Assembly: GCA_964583825.1 (NCBI GenBank)
Contig: CAZOXM010000020.1
Coordinates: forward strand, 1-59,690
Source of the DNA: GCA-1730015 sp964583825
Lineage (GTDB): Bacteria > Pseudomonadota > Gammaproteobacteria > Granulosicoccales > Granulosicoccaceae
DNA: 59,690 nt
Reading direction: 5' to 3'
The notes beneath the pieces were generated by a model. That model did not search any database. It was given only the letters and a program-made list of their open reading frames with translations, and was not told the origin of the DNA. The position numbers and the translations under genes were made by a program. This document shows, one piece after another, positions 33,615 through 42,816 of this stretch (position 1 is the stretch's first letter; every line of letters starts with the position of its first letter).

Positions 33615-34538
33615 ATGAGAGTCGCAGAGAACCTTCTATATTGGCTGGCAAAGCGTATGTCTTCTGGTGAGGTTGCGCATTCGGAGGAAATGAAAAGCGC
33701 ACTCGAAACGCCCGAAGAATATGCAAAGTACCGCTTGTCCCTGGTAAAGGAAGTGACCAACGCTGCGGAACGCTTTGACGTTGATATTATCGGTAAAGAT
33801 GTACTCGATCTCGGTTGCTACGACGGTGCTGTGACCTGGGGCTATATCGACTACGGGGCAAAGTCTGTGGTCGGTGTGGACATCGATGCGGAGGCAGTTG
33901 CCGAAGCAAAGAAAACAGAAACAACCGATTCCGATCAGGTGAGATTTCACCAGAGCACGATTGATGGCATACCGCTGCCGGACCAGAGCGTAGAGACGAC
34001 ATTGTGCTATGACGTCTTCGAACATGTGGAAGACCCACCGGCAATGCTCGCTGAAATGTATCGCGTTACGAGACCCGGCGGAACCGTACTGATCGGTACC
34101 TGGGGATGGAAGCATCCGTTCGCACCACATCTGTGGTCGACGATGCCCGTACCTTACGCACATGTGTTCTTTTCAGAAAAAACTATTCTTCGCGTTTGCA
34201 AGCGTGTGTATGAATCGGATTGGTATGTGCCGACATTCCACGATATGGATGAAAACGGCAACAAAAAGGAGGGGAAGTACGACTACGAAGAAATTCCGAA
34301 GGACTACCTCAACAAGTACCTGGTGAAAGACTTTGAAAAAGTATTCGCGCAGTCTGACTTCAATGTTCGCATGCATCCGCAGCCGTTTGGCTCCCGTTTC
34401 GCAAGCTGGACCAAAGTATTCCTGGGTGTGCCGTGGGTTCGCGAGTTTATAATCGGGTATCTGTGGATTGTGCTCGAGCGGCCAGCGACTGAGCACGCCG
34501 GTGCGCAAGAAACTGCGTCTCATGAAGAGGCCGCGTAG
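33615..34538 (+). CDS. Class I SAM-dependent methyltransferase
   Basis: The 307-residue protein carries motif I VLDLGCYDGAVTWGYI, the acidic GVDIDAEAVAEAKK end of strand 2, motif II/III around TTLCYDVFEHVEDPPAML and the usual RPGGTVLIGTWGW. The C-terminal third (KYDYEEIPKDYLNKYLVKDFEKVF) is not shared with standard methyltransf_11 enzymes and probably contacts substrate. A terminal hydrophobic stretch (EFIIGYLWIVLE) may associate with the membrane. Substrate unknown. A second ATG at 33657 could be the start. The 256 bp before it (33359-33614) hold no gene. Confidence 0.75.
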   Translation: MRVAENLLYWLAKRMSSGEVAHSEEMKSALETPEEYAKYRLSLVKEVTNAAERFDVDIIGKDVLDLGCYDGAVTWGYIDYGAKSVVGVDIDAEAVAEAKKTETTDSDQVRFHQSTIDGIPLPDQSVETTLCYDVFEHVEDPPAMLAEMYRVTRPGGTVLIGTWGWKHPFAPHLWSTMPVPYAHVFFSEKTILRVCKRVYESDWYVPTFHDMDENGNKKEGKYDYEEIPKDYLNKYLVKDFEKVFAQSDFNVRMHPQPFGSRFASWTKVFLGVPWVREFIIGYLWIVLERPATEHAGAQETASHEEAA

Positions 34539-34588
34539 GCCGTAAAAATCATCTGGCGTAGTCAACGAGACGGCACAGACTGTCGCCT

Positions 34589-35269
34589 TCAGGCTGCAGG
34601 ACCGCCGGATGCCTCAATCACCATGGCCGGCAGGTCGCGCATATCACGGCACACTCGATCCGCCTGTGCGCAGGCAGGATACCGGCGCGTCGGCACGAAC
34701 ACTGAAAACATGCCGACGTTGTTCGCGCCTTCTATGTCCGCCTGAGGATTGTCTCCGACAAATACACATTGTTCCGGTGATACGCCAAGCCGTTCGCAGG
34801 TCAGCAGAAAAATGGAAGCATCCGGCTTGCGCGCGTTGACGGCCTCGGAGACGACAACTGTGTCGAACAGGTTTTCTATCTGCAGTGCGTTCAGTTTGTT
34901 TTCCTGAAAAGGCGAGCGACCGTTAGAGACGACAGCCAGCCGGTAACCGTGGGAACGCAACATTTCCAGCGCACTGGCAGCGTGCCTTTTTTCACAGCAG
35001 AAACGATCAAAATCTTCGTCGTAGTGTTGTGCCAGGTCATCGGCGGTGTGCTCAAACAAACCATACTCTTTCCACAGGGTGGTATACACATCGGTTTTTT
35101 TACCCTGTCCGTTATTGTCCAGTTCGATAAATCGCTCGATGTATTGGTCACACTGCTCCAGCGGCAGATTCAGATATTCTGCCGCCTCCCAGGTGAGAAA
35201 CAACTCCAGTGATCGGGTTCGATCGAGCAGGGTTTCATCCAGATCGAATAAGACGGCTTTTATGGTCAC
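34589..35269 (-). CDS. HAD-IA family hydrolase (YjjG-like)
   Basis: The 226-residue protein shows the HAD nucleophile VLFDLDETLLDRT at residues 6-18, motif II VVSNGRSPFQENKL, the lysine in NARKPDASIF and motif IV CVFVGDNPQADIEGANNVG. The all-helical cap (about 18-90) and DETLLDRTRSL are typical of the YjjG/house-cleaning nucleotidase branch, which hydrolyses nucleoside or sugar monophosphates. It is convergent with the methyltransferase gene (50 bp between stops). Confidence 0.8.
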   Translation of the reverse strand: MTIKAVLFDLDETLLDRTRSLELFLTWEAAEYLNLPLEQCDQYIERFIELDNNGQGKKTDVYTTLWKEYGLFEHTADDLAQHYDEDFDRFCCEKRHAASALEMLRSHGYRLAVVSNGRSPFQENKLNALQIENLFDTVVVSEAVNARKPDASIFLLTCERLGVSPEQCVFVGDNPQADIEGANNVGMFSVFVPTRRYPACAQADRVCRDMRDLPAMVIEASGGPAA

Positions 35270-35723
35270 GTGCGGCCCACAGAAAATTGGTTAGTGCTGA
35301 TGGTTCTGTCATATTACCCTGAAAGATCTTGTGCGGCCCGATGTATTGTACCTTGGCGGCATTGCCCGTACGCTTAGCGTGGCAGCGATGGCTGAACCGC
35401 TTGATGTTCAGTGACGCCTCGTTGCGCCAGTATGTCGTGGTAACCTTCACCGTTGCAGCGCTCACGGCCAACCCTGGTGCCGGCAAGTGTCTGGAATTTC
35501 CATTGAAGGAGCTGATTATTTATCTGTGGCCGGAAAACCTGTTCGTTGAACCGTCGTATCGGGTACCGGATGGCCACAGGTCCAGGATACAGAACAACCC
35601 GGATTGGGCGCTGAGCCCGATCCTCAGTGGTTGGCACAGGTGGCTTATCAAGTCAGTGAATGTCAGTCGTGCCAAAGAATAACTCACAATAAACCAGTCG
35701 GCTTGCGGAGCCCGGGGTATACG
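35270..35723. other. 454-bp interval without a confident gene
   Basis: A plus-strand frame is open to a stop at 35680-35682. From ATG 35404 it would encode 92 residues starting MFSDASLRQYVVVTFTVAAL, which could pass as a weak signal peptide. I see no family match and no ribosome-binding site, and opposite-strand frames overlap it. It should also hold the promoters for the HAD gene (leftward) and the FAH gene (rightward). Confidence 0.4.
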
Positions 35724-36581
35724 ATGAAACTAGTGTCTTATGTTCAAAACAATGTCTCCATGTTCGGTGCAGTAGTGGACAATGAAGTGGTGCAGCTTTC
35801 CGACAAAATTGCACACCGTTCGATCCGTGATTTAATAGCGGCAGACGATTTGGCGCAGGCTGCTGCGGTGGTGCGTAACAGTGACTCGGGTACACCACTG
35901 ACCGAGATCGAGTATCTGTTGCCGATTGCGGATCCGCAAAAAATTATCTGTGTCGGCGTGAACTATATGAATCGCAACGCGGAGTACAAAGATGGTACCG
36001 GTGCACCTGAGTATCCCTCGTTGTTTATGCGCTCTATATTATCTTTCTCACCACACGACCAGGACATACTCATACCGCCGGAGTCTGATCAGTTCGACTA
36101 TGAAGGAGAGATTGTAATAGTGATTGGTCGTGGTGGCAGGCGTATATCGCAGGCCGATGCACCGAATCATATAGCCGGTTTGACGATCATGAACGAAGGG
36201 TCTATCAGGGACTGGTTGCGACATGCGAAATTTAATGTCACGCAGGGGAAGAACTTTGATCGCTCCGGTGCCATTGGTCCGTGGATTCAAACCGATCTGG
36301 CGGGGGTTAACATGACGGATATGAAAATTGAAACCAGAGTTAACGGAGAAACCCGTCAATCGGATACGACTGCATCGATGGCATTTCCGTTTGCTAAGAT
36401 TATCGAGTACATCTCTACCTTTGCCACCCTGACACCGGGAGATCTCATCGCTACGGGCACGCCAACGGGCGCTGGCGCGCGTTTCGACCCGCCCCGGTGG
36501 CTGGTGCCGGGTGACACCGTTGAGGTTGAAGTAGAGGGGGTTGGTACGTTGTTTAATCGTGTTGCGGCTGAGCAGTTGTGA
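35724..36581 (+). CDS. Fumarylacetoacetate hydrolase (FAH) family protein
   Basis: ATG 35724 gives 285 residues beginning MKLVSYVQNN. The FAH fold begins at IICVGVNYMNRNAEYKDG. The metal-binding acids are in DYEGEIVIVIGRGGRRIS and in the partner residue of DRSGAIGPWIQTDL. GDLIATGTPTGAGARFDPPRWLVPGDTVEVEVEGVGTL is the standard C-terminal signature. Relatives include ureidoglycolate lyase-like, 2-keto-3-deoxy-fuconate/rhamnonate hydrolases and acylpyruvases, so it cleaves a C-C bond in a 2,4-dioxo acid or similar. Substrate not assigned; no pathway neighbours adjacent. Confidence 0.85.
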   Translation: MKLVSYVQNNVSMFGAVVDNEVVQLSDKIAHRSIRDLIAADDLAQAAAVVRNSDSGTPLTEIEYLLPIADPQKIICVGVNYMNRNAEYKDGTGAPEYPSLFMRSILSFSPHDQDILIPPESDQFDYEGEIVIVIGRGGRRISQADAPNHIAGLTIMNEGSIRDWLRHAKFNVTQGKNFDRSGAIGPWIQTDLAGVNMTDMKIETRVNGETRQSDTTASMAFPFAKIIEYISTFATLTPGDLIATGTPTGAGARFDPPRWLVPGDTVEVEVEGVGTLFNRVAAEQL

Positions 36582-36747
36582 CCGATTCTGGCTTTTTTCC
36601 GCAATTCTTCCTTGAAGCAAGCCGATTCGCCCAATATGATGAGAAGTAACCCGACGACACAGAATGGTGCTGTCGGCAAGAGGGGATCCGGTTTTTCAGC
36701 TGGAGCGACGCCGGACGAGTAAACGCGGTTCCCATCCATCCGAACGC

Positions 36748-37113
36748 ATGGAGCGTGGTGCAATGGACAACCTGATCGTCGAACCCTTTGCCTTTGATCT
36801 GGCCAGGCGCCAGCTGTCGAGGGATGGACAGGTGATCACGCTCACCAGTAAAGAGTACGCGCTCGCCTTATATTTGTTTCGACATCAGGGTGCGGTCAGC
36901 ACGCGTAAGCACTTGCTTGAAGCGGTGTGGGATACCAGCGCGGATATTCACACCCGTACCGTCGACGCACACGTAAGTCGTCTGCGCCAGAAGCTGGCGC
37001 TCTCAACAACTCACTGGGAGATATCCAGCATCTACAAGCACGGGTATTGTCTGAGAAAAGTCGATGTCGAGCGGCGCCGTGCGCAGTTGCAGGCAGCGGA
37101 GCTCGATACCTGA
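36748..37113 (+). CDS. Stand-alone OmpR/PhoB-type winged-helix DNA-binding protein (no receiver domain)
   Basis: ATG 36748 (or 36763) gives about 117-122 residues covering just a Trans_reg_C domain: FDLARRQLSRDGQVITLTSKEYALALYLFRHQG, then the recognition-helix region TRKHLLEAVWDTSADIHTRTVDAHVSRLRQKL and the wing ISSIYKHGYCLRKV. In normal response regulators a phosphoacceptor domain of about 120 residues comes first. The sequence upstream does not encode one, so this is an orphan DNA-binding module. No histidine kinase is nearby. It may act constitutively or as a dimerisation partner of a full regulator. Confidence 0.75.
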   Translation: MERGAMDNLIVEPFAFDLARRQLSRDGQVITLTSKEYALALYLFRHQGAVSTRKHLLEAVWDTSADIHTRTVDAHVSRLRQKLALSTTHWEISSIYKHGYCLRKVDVERRRAQLQAAELDT

Positions 37114-37135
37114 TCCTGCGTTTTACTCGCGATTG

Positions 37136-38293
37136 TTAGTGCAGGTTTAGCGCTACCAGAAAGCGCGAAACCATGTTGTATGCCGCGATAGTGGCGATCA
37201 GCTCGACCAGTTCGCTATCGGTAAACGCCTGGCGGCATTCATCAAACAACGTGTCTGCGATGTGAATATCTCTGGTCATTTGTTCGGCGAGTTGTATGGT
37301 TAGCTGTTCCCGCCGGTCAAACTGTTCCATGCGTGAGAGCCCCGGCAGGTTTTTCAGTGCATCTGCACGTTGTTGGTCGCCACCATGCTGAACGTATAGC
37401 GGTGCATGTTGCCTGTACTCGTAGGTCGCGCCGTTGACCACCGCAACGGTGCAAATGGCTAGCTCGCGCAGTTGTTGAGAGACGGCAAAGTGACTTCTGA
37501 CGTTGCCAATGAATTTGTTCCACCCTTCTGCCAGCGGTGCACTGTAGAGCAGCAGCCGGTCCAGTGCGATGAGTTCGCCGCCGCGACGCAGGCGGATGGC
37601 AGCCACCAGTGCCGCCGGTTCATTTAAATCGGCTGGCAGCAGTGGCAGTCGCGTACCTGCGGTGTCTGACTTTTTCGTCCGCGAACTGCGGTTCGTACCG
37701 GCAGCAAGGCTGAGGGCTTTTGTTATGGATGCAGCGGGCCAGTCGGTCCCGGACTGGAAATCCAGTGCCATATCTGTCGCATCATCACCCCAGAAGAGCT
37801 CATCGCCGATAGCAATTGTCGGCACTCCGAACACCCCGCTGGCGGCAGCATCTCGGCCATTGTCGTGCAGCGCCTGCTTGATTTGCGGTGCGTTCAGGTG
37901 ATCCCCGGTGACGCCGAACTCAGCCAGCAAGGCGGAAAAATCGGCATCCTCGGGCAGCTTCCCCTCCGCCCAGACGTAGCGGAAAATGCGTTGTACGGCC
38001 AGGGGGTCGTTTTTCAACACGAGCGACAGGCGCAGCAGTGGCAACGGATTAAACGGATGGTGCGCAGGGAAGGTCAAATCTATACCGTCGCGGTGCGCGA
38101 GGTAGGCGACCCGTTTGAACGTCCAGTCCCGCTTCGGTGCAACCTCTGCCGGGCCGACGTTCTCCCAGTGGTCGAGCAAACCGGCAAATAGCACAGGAAT
38201 ACACCTTATCTCGCCGGTACCGCCGAGCTGTTGCAATCGGGTGCTCTGCAGATAGGCGTAGGGAGAAATGAAGTCGAAATACCAGCGGATCAT
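37136..38293 (-). CDS. Fusion of DsbA-like HCCA isomerase domain with carboxymuconolactone-decarboxylase (AhpD-like) domain
   Basis: The 385-residue chain joins two thiol/GSH-related folds. Residues 1-200 are a 2-hydroxychromene-2-carboxylate isomerase (kappa GST/DsbA) domain: WYFDFISPYAYL with the GSH-activating Ser10, HHPFNPLPLLRL, and GVFGVPTIAIGDELFWGDD with the cis-proline. A basic linker (RSSRTKKSD) follows. Residues about 230-385 are a CMD/AhpD helical domain: RELAICTVAVVNGATYEYRQHAPL with the conserved acid and His, but without the AhpD CxxC. Both halves occur separately in aromatic degradation. A single-chain fusion is uncommon to my knowledge. Convergent with the winged-helix gene. 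Confidence 0.75.
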   Translation of the reverse strand: MIRWYFDFISPYAYLQSTRLQQLGGTGEIRCIPVLFAGLLDHWENVGPAEVAPKRDWTFKRVAYLAHRDGIDLTFPAHHPFNPLPLLRLSLVLKNDPLAVQRIFRYVWAEGKLPEDADFSALLAEFGVTGDHLNAPQIKQALHDNGRDAAASGVFGVPTIAIGDELFWGDDATDMALDFQSGTDWPAASITKALSLAAGTNRSSRTKKSDTAGTRLPLLPADLNEPAALVAAIRLRRGGELIALDRLLLYSAPLAEGWNKFIGNVRSHFAVSQQLRELAICTVAVVNGATYEYRQHAPLYVQHGGDQQRADALKNLPGLSRMEQFDRREQLTIQLAEQMTRDIHIADTLFDECRQAFTDSELVELIATIAAYNMVSRFLVALNLH

Positions 38294-38410
38294 GGGTACC
38301 TCCGGGTCACAGTTCTGTGGTCTGGCTTGCAGAGGCGCGGCATAATGCCTTCGGACTATCGGCCTGGTCGGTTCAGCTGTGGTGGTTCTGGCCTGGTCGG
38401 GGCGGGGCGA

Positions 38411-38734
38411 TTAGTGGCTTTGATCGTCGCGAATGACGTAAATGTCGTTGCGTCGCACAAACATTTCATCGATCAACGGGTGTCTTAGCGGCTCGTCCGA
38501 ATCGTCGAGCAACAAATTTTGCTCTGATACATAAGCCACGTATTCGGTGTCGTCATTTTCTGCATACAAATGATAAAAAGGCTGATCTTTGTGCGGACGC
38601 GACTCTGCCGGAATAGATTCGTACCACTCTTCGGTATTGGCGAACTCCGGGTCGACATCGAATATCACGCCGCGGAACGGATAGATCCGGTGCTTGACGA
38701 TTTGCCCGATGTTAAATTTCGCGTGGTGAATCAT
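38411..38734 (-). CDS. hspQ: HspQ heat-shock / hemimethylated-DNA-binding family protein
   Basis: The 107-residue protein matches HspQ (YccV): FNIGQIVKHRIYPFRGVIFDVDPEF at the start, RPHKDQPFYHLYAEN in the middle and YVAYVSEQNLLLDD toward the end. HspQ was described as binding hemimethylated DNA and, later, as a Lon adaptor and heat-induced factor. Its presence supports a gammaproteobacterial or related host. Monocistronic, divergent from the nucleoside hydrolase gene with about 50 bp between starts. Confidence 0.88.
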   Translation of the reverse strand: MIHHAKFNIGQIVKHRIYPFRGVIFDVDPEFANTEEWYESIPAESRPHKDQPFYHLYAENDDTEYVAYVSEQNLLLDDSDEPLRHPLIDEMFVRRNDIYVIRDDQSH

Positions 38735-38786
38735 AGTTGGTGTCAGGACTTAAACAGTGTTTATTCTAGCAAAACGGGATGTGAGT

Positions 38787-39734
38787 GTGGCAAAGAGAAT
38801 CATTCTGGACTGTGACCCCGGGCATGATGATGCCGTGGCGATTCTATTATCAATGGCATCGGGCGCGGAAATCGAGCTGCTCGGTCTGACTGTGGTCGGC
38901 GGCAACGTTCCGCTGCAGTCAACCGTGATGAACGCCCTGAAAATCGTCACACTGGCTAAGCGCAGTGACCGGGTATTTGCCGGTTGTCCGCGGCCCATGG
39001 TGCGCCCAATGGTGACGGCCGAGCATGTGCATGGCGAGTCCGGTCTGGACAGTGGCAGCGGGCGTGCGCTCGGTGCACCTGAAGTGGCGGTGCAGGAGAC
39101 TCATGCCGTCAACTTTATCATCGATACGGTGCGTCGCGAGCCGGCACAGTCTGTGACCCTGGTGGCGACCGGACCACTCACCAATGTGGCAGTGGCTTTT
39201 GCGATGGCGCCGGACATCGTGTCGCGTCTGGCCGAGTTGGTGATTATGGGCGGAGTCGGCTTTGAGCCGGGCAACATTACGCCGGCCGCGGAGTTCAATA
39301 TCTACGTTGACCCGCACGCCGCGCGCGCCGTGTTTGAAAGCGGTGTGGAATTGACGATGTTCGGTCTGGACATTACCCACCGCATGCTGATTACGCCACC
39401 GCGACTGCAGGCGTTCGCCAACGAGGGCGGCCGGGTCGGCGCCGTTGTCGCGGATCTGCTGGATTTTTTCAATCGCTACGATATCGGCAAATATGGATGG
39501 GAGGGTGCGCCACTGCACGACCCCTGCACCATTGCGTACCTGATCAAACCGGATCTGTTCGAAATGAGAAAAATGCACGTCGAAATCGACGCACAGGAAG
39601 GGCCTTCACTCGGGCGCACCGTGGCCGACTGGTGGAATGCCACCGATGAATCGCCCAATGTCAGTGTTGCCGTCAGTGGTGATGCGGATCAGTTTTTTGC
39701 GCTTATCACAGAGAGGCTGGCAACGCTGCGGTAG
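38787..39734 (+). CDS. Inosine-uridine-preferring nucleoside hydrolase
   Basis: GTG 38787 was chosen because GGGAT lies 7 nt upstream and it gives the family N-terminus MAKRIILDCDPGHDDAVAIL. That motif supplies the Ca-binding aspartates. VTLVATGPLTNVAVAFAMAPDIV and LVIMGGVGFEPGNITPAAEFNIYVDPHAARAVF are further family signatures, with the Asn-Phe-Asn-like substrate contact. PLHDPCTIAYLIKP carries the last Ca-ligand Asp. It hydrolyses ribonucleosides to base and ribose for salvage. Length (316 residues) is normal. Substrate preference is not resolvable. Confidence 0.9.
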   Translation: MAKRIILDCDPGHDDAVAILLSMASGAEIELLGLTVVGGNVPLQSTVMNALKIVTLAKRSDRVFAGCPRPMVRPMVTAEHVHGESGLDSGSGRALGAPEVAVQETHAVNFIIDTVRREPAQSVTLVATGPLTNVAVAFAMAPDIVSRLAELVIMGGVGFEPGNITPAAEFNIYVDPHAARAVFESGVELTMFGLDITHRMLITPPRLQAFANEGGRVGAVVADLLDFFNRYDIGKYGWEGAPLHDPCTIAYLIKPDLFEMRKMHVEIDAQEGPSLGRTVADWWNATDESPNVSVAVSGDADQFFALITERLATLR

Positions 39735-39796
39735 GGAGCAGGGGCCGCGATCGGTGCCGGGTTATCGATATTGGCGCATTGTGGATTTCCCCCGTT

Positions 39797-39810
39797 GGAG
39801 GTGCGCCTCC
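39797..39810 (+). terminator. Hairpin between convergent genes
   Basis: GGAGG-TGCG-CCTCC (39797-39810) is a perfect 5-bp stem with a 4-base loop, followed by GAAGTTT. It lies between the nucleoside hydrolase stop and the stop of the small membrane protein gene. Confidence 0.4.
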
Positions 39811-39815
39811 GAAGT

Positions 39816-40133
39816 TTAGGCGCCGGTCAGATTCCGAAACCAGCTCATGCCGTCCGGCAGAATATCGCGGATGGCTGGCAGATCCAGCACCCAGATCAGC
39901 AGGGAAATCAGCAGAGACAAAATACCTGCGGCCACAATGGTGGCGAGCAGAATCTTGAAAATCAGCCACACCAGCTGAAAGAAGGGAATATCCATGTCGA
40001 TCACATTGACAAACGCCACCGGATCTTCGCCTTCATCGTAGTGGGAGTCGTAGTTTCCCGGTCTGCGATCGTCGTACATATCGCGGTACCCGGCATCGCG
40101 GGTGGGCTCTGCATAGTCTCTCTGGTCGCGCAT
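39816..40133 (-). CDS. Small membrane protein of unknown function
   Basis: The 105-residue protein has a charged, Asp/Arg/Tyr-rich N-terminus (about 1-48) and a long hydrophobic region (about 52-87, LVWLIFKILLATIVAAGILSLLISLLIWVL), enough for one long or two short membrane helices, followed by LPAIRDILPDGMSWFRNLTGA. No known domain was recognised. The charged N-terminus is probably cytoplasmic. Divergent from the RND transporter gene across about 147 bp. Confidence 0.65.
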   Translation of the reverse strand: MRDQRDYAEPTRDAGYRDMYDDRRPGNYDSHYDEGEDPVAFVNVIDMDIPFFQLVWLIFKILLATIVAAGILSLLISLLIWVLDLPAIRDILPDGMSWFRNLTGA

Positions 40134-40280
40134 CGCACGGTACCTCGGTGATTACTGTATCAGGGCGCGATAGTAACAGAAAATCCCGCGATCCCACTGC
40201 CGAATAATGACTCAAATCTGCCCAATTTCGCGATGTGCTGCGTTACACTTCTGCTCTGTCGCCCCGCACGTGTACCTACC

Positions 40281-42614
40281 TTGAACTCACTTGCCTTACT
40301 GCAGCGTCGCTACGGCGAGTACGTCGTCGCCCGCGCGTGGCTAATAGTCTTTGCTATCCTTCTGGCCTGCGCGATCGCCTGTGCCGGCATCGGCCGACTC
40401 TCCAATGACCCGGACAACCGGGTTTTCTTCGACGCCGATGATCCGAAACTCCTGGCGCTCGAAACGCTGGAAAACACCTACAGCAAAACAGACAACGTTT
40501 TTTTCGCGCTGGCGCCTCACGACGGGGCTGTGTTTTCACTACCGGTGATCGAAGCTGTACTGGAACTCACCGAGCAGGCCTGGCAGCTGCCGTATTCGAG
40601 TCGCGTCGACTCACTCACGAATTTTCAATACACCCGCGCAGACGGTGATGACCTGATAGTGACCGATCTGATCGAGGAGGGGACGCCGCTAAGTGCCGAT
40701 GTGTTGGGTGCGCTCGAGCAGATCGCGCTGGGTAAAGAATTTCTTGTCAGTCGCCTGATATCGGCGGATGCCAGTGTGACCGGTATTAATGTCACCATTC
40801 TGAAACCACCCGACGATGACAGTGCCATCTTTGATATTGAGTCGGCCGTGACTGGCATCGTTGCAGACTTTGAGCAGCGCTACCCGCAGATCGACTTTTA
40901 TGTCACCGGTGGGGTGATGTACGACGTTGCCTTTGCCAGACTGCCGATGCAGGAAAACAGCTTGCTGGTACCGATGATGTTCGGGCTGATACTGCTTATA
41001 GTCGGTTTGTCGTTGCGCACTGTGTGGGCGACAGTGTCTGTGATTCTGTTAATCGCGTTGTCTGTCAGTGTGGCCATGGGGTTGTGGGGCTGGGCCGGTA
41101 CGGTGCTCAATGCCGGAACAACCGGTGCACCGGTGATCATACCCACGCTTGCAGTAGCACATTGCGTTCATCTACTCGTAAGCACACGGCACAAAATGGC
41201 CGGCGGTCTGACTCAGTCGCAGGCGGTGGTCGAATCGCTGGTGGTCAATATGTCCCCAATCTTCATCACCTGTGCCACTACAGCAATCGGCTTTTTGAGT
41301 CTTAACTTCTCTGAAGCGCCGCCATTTCGTCTGCTCGGTAACATTGTGGCCACCGGCGTCATGGTCAGTTTTGTATTGTCTGTCACATTGCTGCCGGCTT
41401 TTATTTCACTGGTGCGGTTAAAACCTGCGTCCGGTACACCGTTGTTGCAACCAATGATGCGTGGCATTGCTAACTTCGTTATCCGATGGCACAGGGCTTT
41501 GGCGATCGCGCTGCCGTTACTGGTGGTGGCACTTGCGCTCGGCACTTTGAAAATCGAACTTGATGACAACTTCATCGAATACTTTTCAGAGAAGTTCGAA
41601 CTGCGGCGCGACACGGACTTTATCGAACAGCGTCTCACCGGGCTCAACGCGATTGAATACTCCATCCCTGCAAAGGAGCCAGGTGGTATCAGTGACCCTC
41701 ACTATCTGGCCGCTGTGGATGAGTTTGTACAGTGGCTCAGACTGCAACCCGGTGTGACGAACGTGGGTGCCTTGCCAGTGACGATGAAGGACCTGAATCA
41801 AAGTATGAACGGCAACGATCCGGCTTATTATCGCGTGCCGGAGTCGAGAGAACTGGCGGCGCAGTATTTGTTGCTTTATGAGATGTCACTGCCTTACGGT
41901 CTGGACCTGAATAACTCCATCGATATCGATAAATCACAAAGTCGTGTCGTTGCGATCATTCAGGGCGCAAGCTCAGCCGATATGCGTTTGTTAAACGCCA
42001 ATGCAGAGGCGTGGCTCAGAACGAACCACGAATCGTATTTTACGGAAGGCAGCGGTCTTTCCATGGCCTTTGCCTATGTCTCGGAGCGTAACATTCGATC
42101 CATGTTGTTCGGTTCCCTGCTGGCGTTGTTATCTATTTCGTTTATTCTGGTGCTGGCGTTGCGAAGTGTACGTACGGGCATGATCAGCCTGATACCCAAC
42201 CTGGTGCCTGCTGCGGTGGCGCTCGGTATCTGGGGATACCTGGTGGGTGAGGTCGGGCTGTCGGTGGCGGTGGTGGTGGCAGTAACGCTTGGTATCGTGG
42301 TGGATGACACCGTGCATTTTCTCACCAAATATCTTCGCGCCAGACGACAGCAGGGTATGTCTGTTGAAGCGGCGATACGCGAAACCATGCAGACGGTCGG
42401 GGTGGCGTTGTGGATTACCTCGATGGCACTGGTGGCAGGCTTTGGTGTATTGTATTTTTCCGGCTTCAAGGTGAATGCTGAAATGGGCATTCTCAGTGCG
42501 GTGACTATTTTAATCGCCCTGATCGCGGACTACATGCTGTTGCCTTCGGTACTTATGTGCTTTGATAAAAGCCGACCACCGTCTGTTGAGTCTAAACATA
42601 CTGCCGTACCGTAA
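40281..42614 (+). CDS. RND-superfamily (MMPL/HAE3-like) membrane transporter
   Basis: TTG 40281 gives 777 residues starting MNSLALLQRRYGEYVVARAW. There is one helix (about residues 20-38), a large periplasmic loop with DPDNRVFFDADDPKLLALE, and a block of five helices containing the sterol-sensing-like segment GTTGAPVIIPTLAVAHCVHLL and ATTAIGFLSLNFSEAPPFRLLG. This is repeated in a second half with IVVDDTVHFLTKYLRARRQ and ITSMALVAGFGVLYFSGF. This is the 1+5, 1+5 layout of MMPL/hopanoid-type exporters, proton-driven and without an adaptor gene nearby. Likely moves a lipid or hydrophobic compound. Substrate unknown. Confidence 0.82.
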   Translation: MNSLALLQRRYGEYVVARAWLIVFAILLACAIACAGIGRLSNDPDNRVFFDADDPKLLALETLENTYSKTDNVFFALAPHDGAVFSLPVIEAVLELTEQAWQLPYSSRVDSLTNFQYTRADGDDLIVTDLIEEGTPLSADVLGALEQIALGKEFLVSRLISADASVTGINVTILKPPDDDSAIFDIESAVTGIVADFEQRYPQIDFYVTGGVMYDVAFARLPMQENSLLVPMMFGLILLIVGLSLRTVWATVSVILLIALSVSVAMGLWGWAGTVLNAGTTGAPVIIPTLAVAHCVHLLVSTRHKMAGGLTQSQAVVESLVVNMSPIFITCATTAIGFLSLNFSEAPPFRLLGNIVATGVMVSFVLSVTLLPAFISLVRLKPASGTPLLQPMMRGIANFVIRWHRALAIALPLLVVALALGTLKIELDDNFIEYFSEKFELRRDTDFIEQRLTGLNAIEYSIPAKEPGGISDPHYLAAVDEFVQWLRLQPGVTNVGALPVTMKDLNQSMNGNDPAYYRVPESRELAAQYLLLYEMSLPYGLDLNNSIDIDKSQSRVVAIIQGASSADMRLLNANAEAWLRTNHESYFTEGSGLSMAFAYVSERNIRSMLFGSLLALLSISFILVLALRSVRTGMISLIPNLVPAAVALGIWGYLVGEVGLSVAVVVAVTLGIVVDDTVHFLTKYLRARRQQGMSVEAAIRETMQTVGVALWITSMALVAGFGVLYFSGFKVNAEMGILSAVTILIALIADYMLLPSVLMCFDKSRPPSVESKHTAVP

Positions 42615-42816
42615 CGCCCGTGGCGGCGTCGCTATTCTATTGCCCGGATAGCCGCGCTACTATTGAGCCGGGATGGGGAGTGCCGATTCCCCGCCGGACA
42701 TCCGCAACGCAGCCGAACTTAATGCTACCTTTAACTGTTGTGCAGACAATTCACGGTTACCGGTTCCCACGCGATCAGTTCGCGCGGGTCTGTGTCGCGA
42801 GTGGAGCGTTTCCACA

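Noticed and set aside
35329..35682. 117-codon plus-strand frame before the FAH gene
   Set aside because: No ribosome-binding site, no family resemblance and competing frames. Described as an unassigned interval rather than a gene.
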